The position numbers and the translations under genes are program-made. 64,000 bases of DNA from Curtobacterium sp. MCSS17_007 (GTDB taxonomy: Bacteria; Actinomycetota; Actinomycetes; Actinomycetales; Microbacteriaceae): assembly GCF_003234175.2 (NCBI RefSeq), contig NZ_CP126257.1, positions 186,001 through 250,000 of the forward strand. Reading direction: 5' to 3'. Positions 47,414 to 56,400 of this stretch are shown here, one piece after another (position 1 is the first letter of the stretch; the number at the start of each line of letters is the position of its first letter). The notes under the pieces are model-generated. The model did not search any database and was not told the DNA's origin. It worked only from the letters and a program-made list of their open reading frames with translations.

Positions 47414-47474
47414 GTTCCGCGAAAGCGACAGTGCACGCCCGACGGTCGGGCCTGCACTGTCGCTTTCGCGGAAC
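47414..47474. terminator. 61-base near-perfect hairpin between convergent genes
   Basis: A perfect 22-bp stem (GTTCCGCGAAAGCGACAG... arms 47414-47435 and 47453-47474), a C/C mismatch, then 7 more base pairs (GCCCGAC/GTCGGGC) to a one-base tip. Placed between DUF2795 and the convergent exporter gene; sequence unrelated to the GACGGGAGG family. Confidence 0.7.
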
Positions 47475-47534
47475 AGACCGGCGTGAGCACGCGGCAGACC
47501 GCGCGAGCACCGGCGTCCCGGGCTCAGCGGGCCG

Positions 47535-49043
47535 TCAGCGCGGGCGGTGCCCCCGCGGCACGGAGCCGTTGCCGGGGTCGTACCCGGTGTCGCGCAGCAC
47601 GGGGATCGCGGTCGTGTCGTTGTGGACCGAGTGCACGGTGACCCGCCGCGCGCGACGAAGGGCCCGCCGCGCGCCCGGGGTCGCCACGAGCCCGCCGAGC
47701 ACGAGCCCCGCGCCGATGCCGAGCGCCACCGAGACCGCCGCCACGAAGTCGAGCGCGGCCCCGGACGACCCTGACATGAAGTGCAGCAACGCGTCCGACA
47801 CCGCGACACCGGGCAGCAGGGCGCCGCAGAACGCGGGCACCGCGATGGCCGCCACGGCCGTGCGCATCCGTGCCGCAGCGATCGTGGAGAGCACGCCGAG
47901 CAGCACCGAGGCGATGAACGTCGCCCCGAGGAGCGGCATGCCGAGGTGCCGGAGCTCCCAGAGGAACGCCCCGGCGGCGACCGAGAACACCACCGCCACC
48001 GGGATCACCCGGGCACTGGCCTGCTGCACGAAGCAGTTCGCCGCCGCGGACACGACCGTCAGCGACAGGGACGCCCAGAGCGGCAGCGGTTGCAGGACGA
48101 TCCCGGACGGGTCGACCTCGATCCGGAGCCACTGCAGCGCCGCGATGCCCGCGGGGACCCCCACGACGATCGCGGCGATCACGAGCAGGATGTAGAACGC
48201 CCGCGCCACGGCCATCGCCCGGAAGCCGGAGATCGCGTCCTGCGCCCAGGTCACGAGCGACACGTGTGGCAGCAGCAGCACGACGAGCGCGGCGACCATC
48301 GTGGCGGCACCCGTCGCTGTGAGGACCTCACCCCAGATGGCGAGGGTGCCGATCGCCGAGGCGACCGCGGCCTGTGCGCCGGACACGAAGAACTGCGGGA
48401 AGCCCCGGCCGGTGAGCCAACGCCCGGACACGATGATCCCGAGCATGAGCACGAACGCCCCGACGCCGGCGCGCCATCCGCCGCCGGCCTGCATCGCGAT
48501 CGACGTGCCGAGCACCGAGAGCCCGACGTCGGCGAGCCAGGTCGGCCAGCGGGTGGGCAGTCGCAGCACGGCGACCAGGGCGCTCACCGCGCTCGTCATG
48601 TCGCGTTCGCCGTGCACCAGGTCGTCGACGATCTGGTTCGCCCGCGCGAGTCGGTCGAGGTCGGAGCCGTCGGACTGGACCGTGCGGACCTTCACGAGCG
48701 GTGGGTGGTCTGCCGGGGCGTACTGGATGGTGACCGAGCTGCCGGAGAAGTCGAGGTCGAGGGGAGCGAGGTTCCACTTCGTGGACACCGCGACGACGGC
48801 GGTCTCGACACTGCGGGTGTCAGCACCGGACGCGAGCATCACCTCGGCCAGGTCGAGGCAGAAGTCGACGATCTGCACGGGCGAGTACTGCTCGCGGGAA
48901 CGGGTGTCGGGCGTGACGTCCTCGTAGATGGTGCCGCGGAGCCGGGCGCGGGCGTCGCGGATGTCGTGCTGTGCGAGGTTGCGGACGCGCGGCCGGGGCG
49001 GTCGCCCGGGCCGTGGCACGCCGGGGAGGAACTGCTCGGCCAT
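47535..49043 (-). CDS. Threonine/serine exporter family protein (ThrE type)
   Basis: A 502-residue membrane protein. The N-terminal ThrE (DUF1212) domain has VDFCLDLAEVMLASGADTRSVE and YAPADHPPLVKVRTVQSDGSDLDRLARANQIVDDL, followed by about five membrane segments; the C-terminal ThrE_2 (DUF3815) part adds about five more. The length matches the fused ThrE of Corynebacterium glutamicum, which exports threonine and serine by proton antiport. ATG 49043. A Pro/Arg-rich N-terminal 20 residues lie in the cytoplasm. Single gene ending at the hairpin 47414. Confidence 0.9.
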   Translation of the reverse strand: MAEQFLPGVPRPGRPPRPRVRNLAQHDIRDARARLRGTIYEDVTPDTRSREQYSPVQIVDFCLDLAEVMLASGADTRSVETAVVAVSTKWNLAPLDLDFSGSSVTIQYAPADHPPLVKVRTVQSDGSDLDRLARANQIVDDLVHGERDMTSAVSALVAVLRLPTRWPTWLADVGLSVLGTSIAMQAGGGWRAGVGAFVLMLGIIVSGRWLTGRGFPQFFVSGAQAAVASAIGTLAIWGEVLTATGAATMVAALVVLLLPHVSLVTWAQDAISGFRAMAVARAFYILLVIAAIVVGVPAGIAALQWLRIEVDPSGIVLQPLPLWASLSLTVVSAAANCFVQQASARVIPVAVVFSVAAGAFLWELRHLGMPLLGATFIASVLLGVLSTIAAARMRTAVAAIAVPAFCGALLPGVAVSDALLHFMSGSSGAALDFVAAVSVALGIGAGLVLGGLVATPGARRALRRARRVTVHSVHNDTTAIPVLRDTGYDPGNGSVPRGHRPR

Positions 49044-49096
49044 CCGTCAATGGTGCCAGCCGCTCGCGCCCGAGTCCGGACGTCGGCTGGACGCGT

Positions 49097-49351
49097 TCAG
49101 CGTCCGCGCTGTGCGCTGAGCCGTCCGGCCGCGAAGGCCGCCACGACCGCGCCCACGAGGACGAGTGCCGGTCCGACGACGAGCTGCCACGGGTGGACGC
49201 CGGCCACGTACGAGAAGTCGGACTCCGGTGCGGTCACGAACCAGCCGGACGATGACGGCGGTGCGGCGATGACGAGGACGACGCCGACGACCGCCACCAG
49301 GATGCCGAGCCACAGGGCGGAGTGGGTCCGGGGGCGGAAGAGGCGGCGCAT
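49097..49351 (-). CDS. Small two-TM membrane protein of unknown function
   Basis: An 84-residue protein with membrane segments at about 13-33 and 57-76 and an 18-residue external loop (SSSGWFVTAPESDFSYV). Basic residues at both ends put the termini in the cytoplasm. It lies 53 bases upstream of the ThrE-type gene on the same strand and may share its transcript. No family recognised. Confidence 0.6.
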   Translation of the reverse strand: MRRLFRPRTHSALWLGILVAVVGVVLVIAAPPSSSGWFVTAPESDFSYVAGVHPWQLVVGPALVLVGAVVAAFAAGRLSAQRGR

Positions 49352-49369
49352 GCGCCCACGGTACCGACG

Positions 49370-49417
49370 GACGGACGGGAGGCGCGGTGCCAGCTGGCAC
49401 CGCGCCTCCCGTCCGTC
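49370..49417 (-). terminator. 22-bp perfect hairpin after the OsmC gene
   Basis: Arms GACGGACGGGAGGCGCGGTG... and complement around AGCT, 12 bases after the OsmC stop. Nearly the same sequence as the hairpins at 13387 and 45891. Confidence 0.75.
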
Positions 49418-49429
49418 GATCGGTGACGA

Positions 49430-49870
49430 CTACTGCTCGAAGGTCGCCTGCAGCTCGATGTCGACGCCGGTGAGCGCCTTGGAGACCGGGCAGGTCGCCT
49501 TGGCCTCGTCGGCGGCCTTCAGGAAGGCGGCCTCGTCGATGCCGGAGACCTCGCCGTTGACGGTGAGGGTGATGCCGGTGAGCTTGAAACCGCCGGCGCT
49601 GTCCGGGCCGAGCGAGACGTCGGCCTTGACGTCGAGGGCCTCGACCGTGCCGCCGGCCTCGCCGAGGATCGCGGAGAACTGCATCGCGTAGCAGGCCGAG
49701 TGGGCCGCGGCGATGAGCTCCTCGGGGCTGGTGGTGCCACCGGCCTCGTCCGCGGCGCGCTTCGGGAAGGAGACGTCGTACGTGCCGACCTTCGAGCTCG
49801 ACAGCTCGACCTGGCCGGAACCGTCGTTGAGGCCGCCGTGCCAGGCGGTGCGTGCGGTGCGCGTGGGCAT
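49430..49870 (-). CDS. OsmC/Ohr-family peroxiredoxin
   Basis: A 146-residue protein with the OsmC fold. Peroxidatic Cys60 lies in AAAHSACYAMQFS and resolving Cys127 in KATCPVSKAL; Arg38 and Glu50 match the catalytic partners. TARTAWHGGLNDGSGQVELSS at the start is typical of the OsmC (rather than Ohr) branch. It reduces organic hydroperoxides under osmotic or oxidative stress. ATG 49870. Single gene with its own terminator. Confidence 0.9.
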   Translation of the reverse strand: MPTRTARTAWHGGLNDGSGQVELSSSKVGTYDVSFPKRAADEAGGTTSPEELIAAAHSACYAMQFSAILGEAGGTVEALDVKADVSLGPDSAGGFKLTGITLTVNGEVSGIDEAAFLKAADEAKATCPVSKALTGVDIELQATFEQ

Positions 49871-50067
49871 GTCCGCTCCTTTCGTTGGGGGAGACCCCGT
49901 TCAGGGCCGATGCCAGTCAATCGGAGAACGCTCGTTCTCGCAACCGGCTCTCGGGGAAGACGCAGGTGGTCGGAGTGTGACGGCCCACCCGCGGCGTCCG
50001 GTCATCGAGGCGACACCTGTCGCGCTGAACGACAGGCGTAGTCTGCGTGTGTCGAAGGAGGACACCC

Positions 50068-51111
50068 ATGCACGCCGTCGTGTTCGAGCAGTACCAGACG
50101 TTCCCCGTCCTGACCGAGGTCGAGAAGCCCGTCCCGGGCCCGGGGGAGGTGTTGCTCAAGGTCGCCGGTGCCGGGGCGTGCCACTCCGACGTCGCCGTCT
50201 ACCGCGAGTTCCAGGAGGGGCAGCCGGGTGCGCAGGCCCCGGGGTTCGTGCTCGGGCACGAGAACTCCGGCTGGGTCGAGGCCGTCGGTGACGGCGTCAC
50301 CGGCTTCACCGAGGGAGACGCCTACCTCGTGTACGGGCCGGTGGGCTGCGGGCACTGCTCGTACTGCTCCAAGGGTCAGGACACCTACTGCGAGCACGCG
50401 GCGACGAACCCGTACGCCGGGATCGGCCTCGGGCGGGACGGCGGGATGGCCGAGTACGTGACCGTGCCGGCCCGCAACCTCGTGCCCCTCGGGGACGCCG
50501 ACCCGATCGCCGCCGCACCGCTCAGCGACGCCGGCCTCACGCCGTACCACGCGATCAAGGCCGCGATGCCGAACCTGGCTGGCGGCGGGAAGTACGCGCT
50601 CGTGGTCGGACTCGGCGGTCTCGGGCAGATCGCCGTGCAGATCCTCACCGCTCTCACCGGCGCCACGGTCATCGCGACCGACACCAAGCAGGACGCCATG
50701 GACCGCGCCGCGGCTCACGGCGCCGTGACCGTGCCGGCCGGGCCCGACCAGGCCGCAGCGATCCGTGAGCTCACCGGCGGGAAGGGCGTCGATGCGGCGT
50801 TCGACTTCGTGGGTGCGACGCCGACGATCGCGACGGCGAAGGCCTCGATGGCGATCGGCGGGCGACTCACGGTCGTCGGGATCGCCGGGGGCACGGTCGA
50901 GTGGAACTTCTTCTCGACACCGTACGAGTCGACGATCACGAACACGTACTGGGGCACGATCGAGGACCTGCACGAGGTGGTCGCGATGTACCGGGCGGGC
51001 CAGATCGAGCCGGACGTCGAGCGGTTCGCGCTGCGTGACGCCCTCGAGGCCTACCGGAAGCTCGAGGCCGGGGAGCTGTCCGGCCGCGCGGTGGTCGTGC
51101 CGACGCTCTAG
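50068..51111 (+). CDS. Zinc-dependent alcohol dehydrogenase
   Basis: A 347-residue medium-chain dehydrogenase. Catalytic zinc ligands Cys38 (GACHSD) and His64-Glu65 (GHEN); structural zinc Cys94, Cys97, Cys100 and Cys108; Rossmann loop VVGLGGLGQIA near 175; the acid after strand 2 is Asp in IATDTKQDAM, which favours NAD+. It oxidises an alcohol or reduces an aldehyde; the exact substrate is open. ATG 50068 follows GAAGGAGG. Divergent from the OsmC gene. Confidence 0.9.
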   Translation: MHAVVFEQYQTFPVLTEVEKPVPGPGEVLLKVAGAGACHSDVAVYREFQEGQPGAQAPGFVLGHENSGWVEAVGDGVTGFTEGDAYLVYGPVGCGHCSYCSKGQDTYCEHAATNPYAGIGLGRDGGMAEYVTVPARNLVPLGDADPIAAAPLSDAGLTPYHAIKAAMPNLAGGGKYALVVGLGGLGQIAVQILTALTGATVIATDTKQDAMDRAAAHGAVTVPAGPDQAAAIRELTGGKGVDAAFDFVGATPTIATAKASMAIGGRLTVVGIAGGTVEWNFFSTPYESTITNTYWGTIEDLHEVVAMYRAGQIEPDVERFALRDALEAYRKLEAGELSGRAVVVPTL

Positions 51112-51227
51112 CGCAGTTCGGTGGAGCAGGAGACGTCGGGTCGTGTGGTCGCACTCGGCGTCTTCTGCTCCATCGTCGCGCGGCCGCGGCCGCGAGCGGG
51201 GGCAGGGGCGCGGGCGGGGCCGCGTGC

Positions 51228-51929
51228 TCAGACGGCGGGGCCGGCGTCGCGCAGGGCGTGTGCCTGCTCCGGGGAGGACCGAGCCGCGTACCCGATGCGG
51301 CTCTCCCGCACGTGCCACGCCATCCGCTCGGCGGCCTGGTCCACGTCACCCGCGTCGATCGCCGCGAGGATGCGCCGGTGGTCCGGCCACAGCCGCTTGC
51401 CGCGCGACGAGGTGTCGAGGGCGTAGAGCCACTCGATCTTGCGGGACAGCTGGCGGAGCAGGGTCGCGAGGGTCGTGCTGCCGGAGAGCTCGGCGACGAG
51501 CAGGTGGAAGCGCTCGTTCAGGTCGACGAGCAGGTCGAGCTCGTCCCGCTCGACGGCCGCGTCCCCCTCGTCGAGGACGACCCCGAGCTCGCGGCGCACC
51601 CGCCACCAGTCCTCGGGCGGGGCATCGGCGGCGAACAGCGTGCGCGCCCGGGTGGCGGCGCGGCGGGCGGTGGCGGTCTCGAGCGACTCGCGGACGGCGA
51701 ACAGGTCGTCGGCCTCGTCGAACGGGATGTCGGCGATGCGGGAGCCGACGTTGGGACGCGACACGACGAAGCCCTCGCCCTCGAGCCCGCGGAGCGCCTC
51801 GCGGACCGGCACCCGGGACACTCCGTGCCGCTCCGCGAGGAACGCCTCGGTCACCCGGGTGCCGGGCTGCAGCGCCCCCGTCACGATGTCGTGGCGGATG
51901 GCGTCGATGACGCTCGTCCCGTTCAGCAC
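51228..51929 (-). CDS. GntR-family regulator with FCD domain, at the end of the peptide importer operon
   Basis: A 233-residue regulator: HTH about 5-70 (DAIRHDIVTGALQPGTRVTEAFLAERHGVSRVPVREAL) and an FCD domain with candidate metal ligands Asp and His (LNERFHLLVAEL, DHRRILAAI, AWHVRES). ATG 51929, 46 bases after the double-ATPase gene on the same strand. It is the natural regulator of the importer, and a 12-base near-palindrome in the operon promoter (59068-59079) is of the type bound by this group. Confidence 0.85.
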   Translation of the reverse strand: MLNGTSVIDAIRHDIVTGALQPGTRVTEAFLAERHGVSRVPVREALRGLEGEGFVVSRPNVGSRIADIPFDEADDLFAVRESLETATARRAATRARTLFAADAPPEDWWRVRRELGVVLDEGDAAVERDELDLLVDLNERFHLLVAELSGSTTLATLLRQLSRKIEWLYALDTSSRGKRLWPDHRRILAAIDAGDVDQAAERMAWHVRESRIGYAARSSPEQAHALRDAGPAV

Positions 51930-51975
51930 GGTGCCGATCGTGCCACACGGTGCCGTTCGGCGGCCCGGGAACGCG

Positions 51976-53634
51976 TCACGCAGCCGCCTCGGCGAGCGAG
52001 CGCCCCGGGATCGCGTCGAGCAGGTCCCTCGTGTACTGCTCCTGCGGATCGTCGAACACCGCCGCGACGCTGCCCCGCTCGACGACCTCGCCGCGGCGCA
52101 TCACCACGACGTCGTCGGCGATCCGTCGGACCACCCCGAGGTCGTGCGTGATGAACAGGTAGCTCAGGCCGAGCCGGTCCTGCAGTTCCTCGAGCAGCGC
52201 CAGGATCTGCTCCTGCACGAGCACGTCGAGCGCCGAGACCGCCTCGTCGAGGATGATCAACTCCGGCTCGAGCGCCAGCGCGCGGGCGATCGCGACGCGC
52301 TGCCGCTGCCCGCCGGACAGCTCGTTCGGCCGGAGCTGCGCGACCTCGCGGGGCAGTGCGACCTGGTCGAGGAGCGTGCACACCCGCTCGGTCCGCGAGG
52401 CCCGGTCGCCGATCCCGAAGACCCGCAGGGGCTCGTCGATGATCCGCTCGATGGTGGAGGTCGGGTCGAGCGACCCGTACGGGTCCTGGAACACCGGCTG
52501 CACCCGGCGTCGGATCTCCCGCCGCTCGGCGCCACGGGCGGTCCCGATGGACTTCCCGTCCACCAGGGCGGTGCCCGACGTCGGCGTCTCGAGCCCGAGC
52601 ACGATGCGGGCCACGGTCGTCTTGCCGGAGCCGGACTCGCCGACCACCGCGGTGGTCGTGCCCCGACGGACGGCGAACGACACCCCGTCGGCGGCCCTGA
52701 GGGTGCCCGCACCACGGCCGCGCAGCTTGTACTCCTTGACCAGGTCGGACACGACGAGGATCGGCTCACCGGGGGACACGGGCTCCGGCGCCACCCCGGA
52801 CAGCGCCGGCGCCGCCGCGATGAGCCGCTTCGTGTACTCGTGCTGCGGGTCGCGGAGGATCGCCTCGGGGGCACCCTGCTCCACGATGTCGCCGTCGAGC
52901 ATCACGACGACACGGTCGGTCCGGTCCGCCGCGACGCCGAGGTCGTGCGTCACGAAGAGCAGCGTCGTGCCGTGCTGGTCGACCAGCGTCTGCAGGTGGT
53001 CGAGGATCTGCCGCTGCACCGTCACGTCGAGGGCGCTGGTCGGCTCGTCGGCGATGAGCAGCTCGGGCTGACGCGCGAGCGCCACGGCGATGAGGATGCG
53101 CTGCCGCATGCCGCCGGAGAACTCGTGCGGGAACTGGTCCGCCCGGCGTGCGGCCTCGGGGATGCCGGCCTCGGTCATGAGCGCCACGACCTGCTGCCGG
53201 ATCGCGGAGCGTCCCCGCAGACCGCCGGCCCGCAGTGCGTCGGCGATCTGCGCGCCGACCCGCATCGACGGGTTGAGGTTCGTCGACGGGTCCTGCGGGA
53301 CGAGCCCGATCCGTCCGCCCCGGACGCGTCGCATGAGCGCCTCGTCAGCGTGGGCGATGTCGTCGTCGCCCAGACGGATCTCGCCGCCGGTGATGTGCCC
53401 GGCGCCCGGCAGGAGCCGGAGCAGGGCCGCGATGAGCGTCGACTTGCCCGAGCCGGACTGGCCGACGATCGCGACGCGCTCGCCGCGGCGGACGTCGAGG
53501 TCGACGCCGTGCAGGACCTCGCGGTCGCCGAACGCGACCCGCAGGTCGCGGACGGAGAGCAGGGTGTCGGCTCCGGACGGGAGGCGCGGTGCGGCCCCGG
53601 TGGTCGTCGTCACGTTCTCAGCGTCCTGCGGCAT
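51976..53634 (-). CDS. Peptide ABC transporter ATP-binding protein, two fused ATPase domains
   Basis: A 552-residue protein that joins DppD-like and DppF-like ATPases. First domain: Walker A GQSGSGKST at 58-66, signature FSGGMRQR at 172-179, Walker B ELLIADEPTSALD. Second: Walker A GESGSGKTT at 332-340, LSGGQRQR, ELIILDEAVSALD. In Walker B of the second domain DEP is replaced by DEA. It powers import of peptides through the two permeases upstream. ATG 53634 overlaps the gamma-glutamyltransferase gene by 17 bases. Residues 14-20 are coded by a half copy of the GGACGGGAGGCGCGGTGC element. Confidence 0.92.
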   Translation of the reverse strand: MPQDAENVTTTTGAAPRLPSGADTLLSVRDLRVAFGDREVLHGVDLDVRRGERVAIVGQSGSGKSTLIAALLRLLPGAGHITGGEIRLGDDDIAHADEALMRRVRGGRIGLVPQDPSTNLNPSMRVGAQIADALRAGGLRGRSAIRQQVVALMTEAGIPEAARRADQFPHEFSGGMRQRILIAVALARQPELLIADEPTSALDVTVQRQILDHLQTLVDQHGTTLLFVTHDLGVAADRTDRVVVMLDGDIVEQGAPEAILRDPQHEYTKRLIAAAPALSGVAPEPVSPGEPILVVSDLVKEYKLRGRGAGTLRAADGVSFAVRRGTTTAVVGESGSGKTTVARIVLGLETPTSGTALVDGKSIGTARGAERREIRRRVQPVFQDPYGSLDPTSTIERIIDEPLRVFGIGDRASRTERVCTLLDQVALPREVAQLRPNELSGGQRQRVAIARALALEPELIILDEAVSALDVLVQEQILALLEELQDRLGLSYLFITHDLGVVRRIADDVVVMRRGEVVERGSVAAVFDDPQEQYTRDLLDAIPGRSLAEAAA

Positions 53635-55522
53635 AGCCCTGTGCTCCTCGCGGGTTGGCGGCGGCGCCCAGGACGCCGGTGTCGGGGTCGCGCGTCACGC
53701 ACGACAGGCGGCCGAGCGACCAGTCGCCGGCGCGGGTGACGACGTGGCCGAGCTCCTCGAGCCCGGCGATGACGTCGTCGCCCAGGCGGTCCTCGACGAC
53801 GAGGCCGCCGGGGGTCCAGGTGCGGGGCCAGAACGACCCCGGGAACGACGTCGTGTGCAGCGCGGGGGCGTCGATCGCCTGCTGCGGGCTCCACCCGCCG
53901 ACGATCGTGCGGAGCAGGAACAGCAGCTGCCACTGGTCCTGCTGGTCGCCGCCCGGGCTGCCCATCGCGACGACGGGCTCGCCGTCCCGGAGCACGAGCG
54001 TCGGTGTGAGCGTCGTGCGGGGCCGGGCGCCGGGGGTCAGCGTGGACGCCGTGCCCTCCTCGAGCCAGGTCATCTGCATGCGGGTGCCGAGGCAGAACCC
54101 GAGCTCCGGGATCGTCGGCGACGACTGCAGCCACCCGCCGGACGGGGTCGCGCTGACGATGTTGCCCCAGCGGTCGACGACGTCGATGTGGCAGGTGTCG
54201 CCGCGGGTCTCGCCGGTCGCCATAACGATCGGCTCGCCGCGGTCCTCGTGCACGGGTGCGTCCTCGGCCGGTACGGCCACCGCGTTGCCCCGGGCACCCG
54301 GCACGGTCGGCTCGCCGACGCCGGCGATCGGCTCGCCGCCCGGCGTGTAGGTCACGCGGAGCGGCGGCAGCGCACCGGCCGGCACCGAGACCGTGCCCGG
54401 GCGGAGCTCGTGCGACGCGCGGTCACCGATCAGGGCACGGCGCTCGTCGGAGTAGGCGTCCGAGAGCAGCTCGGCCATCGGGACGTCGCCGTCGCCGTAG
54501 TACGCCTCGCGATCGGCGAGGGCGAGCTTCTGCGCCTCGGCGATCGTGTGTGCGCCGAGGACGGTCGACGGGTCGAGCCGCTCGTCGTCCAGCGGCTCGA
54601 GCAGGCGGAGGGTCTGCAGGAGCGCCGGACCCTGGCCCCACGGTCCGGTCTTCGCGATCGTGTGCCCGCGGAACTCGGCGGTCGTCGCGGGCTCGGTCGA
54701 CGCACGGAACGCGGCGAGGTCCGACGCCCGGATCACGCCGGCGTGGTCGGTCCCCGACGCATGCCGGTGCGGGGTGCGGACGAACGCGTCGATCGCCTGC
54801 GCGACGGAGCCCTCGGCCCACTCGGTGCGGGCCGCCTCGATGCGCGCGACGCGCGCGTCGGCGGTGTCGTCGCCCGGCGTGACACCGGACCCGGCCTGCA
54901 CGAGCCGTTCCAGGACCGAGGCGTAGGCCTCGTTGCGCACCATCGTCCCGGCGACCGGCACCGAGCCTCCCGGCAGCCACCGCTCGGCGGAGGTCGGCCA
55001 GTGGTCGCGGAACAGGTCCTGCACCGTCGCGATGGTGGCGACCACCCGCGGTGCGACCGGGTGACCGTCGCGGGCGTAGCCGATCGCGGGGGCGAGCACG
55101 TCGGCGAGCTCCCACGTGCCGTGCTCGGCGAGGAGCAGCAGCCACGCGTCGACGGCGCCGGGCACGGCGGCCGCCAGGGCACCCGCTCCCGGGACCAGGT
55201 CGAGGCCTTCGGATCGGAAGTGCTCCGGCGTCGCGCCCGCCGGGGCCGGCCCCTGGCCCACCAGGACCGTCGGGGCCGTGTCGGACGCCGTCGCGAAGAC
55301 GGCCGTCACGTCACCGCCGGGCCCGTTCAGGTGCGGCTCGACGACGTGCAGGACGAAGGCACCGGCGACGGCGGCGTCGAAGGCGTTGCCGCCGCGCTCC
55401 AGGACCGACTGCGCCGTCGCGGTCGCGATCCAGTGCGTCGACGCGGCCATGCCGAAGGTGCCCTGCAGGTCCGGTCGGGTGGTCTCCGCCGGGGGCGTGG
55501 TGAAGGCGGGGTTGGTGCTCAT
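53618..55522 (-). CDS. Gamma-glutamyltransferase family protein
   Basis: A 634-residue Ntn-hydrolase. The N-terminal part has MAASTHWIATATAQSVLERGGNAFDAAVA, typical of GGT. The self-processing nucleophile is Thr443 in GDTCHIDVVDRWGN (family TTHxSVVD), and the oxyanion/recognition motif GSPGGDQQDQW lies at 521-531. No signal peptide, so it acts in the cytoplasm, like the YwrD branch. It would cleave the gamma-glutamyl bond of imported peptides such as glutathione. Placed between the permease genes and the ATPase gene of one operon. ATG 55522, 2 bases after the permease stop. Confidence 0.9.
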   Translation of the reverse strand: MSTNPAFTTPPAETTRPDLQGTFGMAASTHWIATATAQSVLERGGNAFDAAVAGAFVLHVVEPHLNGPGGDVTAVFATASDTAPTVLVGQGPAPAGATPEHFRSEGLDLVPGAGALAAAVPGAVDAWLLLLAEHGTWELADVLAPAIGYARDGHPVAPRVVATIATVQDLFRDHWPTSAERWLPGGSVPVAGTMVRNEAYASVLERLVQAGSGVTPGDDTADARVARIEAARTEWAEGSVAQAIDAFVRTPHRHASGTDHAGVIRASDLAAFRASTEPATTAEFRGHTIAKTGPWGQGPALLQTLRLLEPLDDERLDPSTVLGAHTIAEAQKLALADREAYYGDGDVPMAELLSDAYSDERRALIGDRASHELRPGTVSVPAGALPPLRVTYTPGGEPIAGVGEPTVPGARGNAVAVPAEDAPVHEDRGEPIVMATGETRGDTCHIDVVDRWGNIVSATPSGGWLQSSPTIPELGFCLGTRMQMTWLEEGTASTLTPGARPRTTLTPTLVLRDGEPVVAMGSPGGDQQDQWQLLFLLRTIVGGWSPQQAIDAPALHTTSFPGSFWPRTWTPGGLVVEDRLGDDVIAGLEELGHVVTRAGDWSLGRLSCVTRDPDTGVLGAAANPRGAQGYAAGR

Positions 55523-55524
55523 GG

Positions 55525-56400
55525 TCACTTCCGGTCCGAGGCGGTGGGGTCGAGGGCGTCGCGCAGGGCGTCGCCGAACAGGTTGAAGCCGAGGCAGATC
55601 ACGGCGATCGCGACACCCGGCACGACGGCGGCCCACGGCGCCTGGCCGAGGTACTGCTGCGCGTCCGAGAGCATGATGCCGAGGCTCGGGGTGGGCGGCT
55701 GGATGCCGAGGCCGAGGAAGGACAGCAGCGCCTCGCCGATCACCGCGACCGGCATGATCACGGTGGCCTGCACGATGATCGCCGAGACGCAGTTCGGCAG
55801 GACGTGCTGCGCGATGATGCGTGCGCCGCCGGCGTCCAGCGTCTTCGCGCTCGTCACGAAGTCGGCGCTCGTGATCCGCAGGGTCTCGCCGCGGACGATC
55901 CGGATCATCGCCGGCACGTGCGAGATACCGATCGCGATCACGGCGTTCGTCAGGCTCGGACCGCTGATCGCCGCGAGCCCCACCGCGATGATGAGGAACG
56001 GGAAGGCCAGGGCGACGTCGGTGAGCCGCGAGATGATCGCGTCCAGCCAGCGCCAGTACCCGGCGAGGAGCCCGAGCGGGGTGCCGACGACGACCGCGAG
56101 CAGCACCGACAGCACGCCGACGACGAGCGAGACCTGGATGCCGTAGAGCGTCCGGGACAGGATGTCGCGGCCGAGGTCGTCGGTGCCGAACCCGAAGCCG
56201 ACCGTGAAGGGCACCTGGAACGGCAGGTCGAAGTGCGTCGCGGTCGGGTCGTGCGGTGCGACGAGCGGTGCGGCGACACCGGCCAGCACGACGACGGCGA
56301 GCATGATGCCGCCCGTCATGCCGAGTCGGTTCGTCCGGACCTGCTTCCAGATGCGACCGCGGCTCGAGCCCAGGTCGAAGGGAGCGGTGATGGTGGTCAT
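55525..56400 (-). CDS. Peptide ABC transporter permease (DppC type)
   Basis: A 291-residue permease with six membrane segments and an N-terminal cytoplasmic OppC-N part. FGTDDLGRDILSRTLYGIQVSL is the DppC signature; the EAA loop reads GETLRITSADFVTSAKTLDAGGARIIAQHVLPN. It pairs with the DppB-type protein upstream, overlapping it by 4 bases. Confidence 0.93.
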   Translation of the reverse strand: MTTITAPFDLGSSRGRIWKQVRTNRLGMTGGIMLAVVVLAGVAAPLVAPHDPTATHFDLPFQVPFTVGFGFGTDDLGRDILSRTLYGIQVSLVVGVLSVLLAVVVGTPLGLLAGYWRWLDAIISRLTDVALAFPFLIIAVGLAAISGPSLTNAVIAIGISHVPAMIRIVRGETLRITSADFVTSAKTLDAGGARIIAQHVLPNCVSAIIVQATVIMPVAVIGEALLSFLGLGIQPPTPSLGIMLSDAQQYLGQAPWAAVVPGVAIAVICLGFNLFGDALRDALDPTASDRK

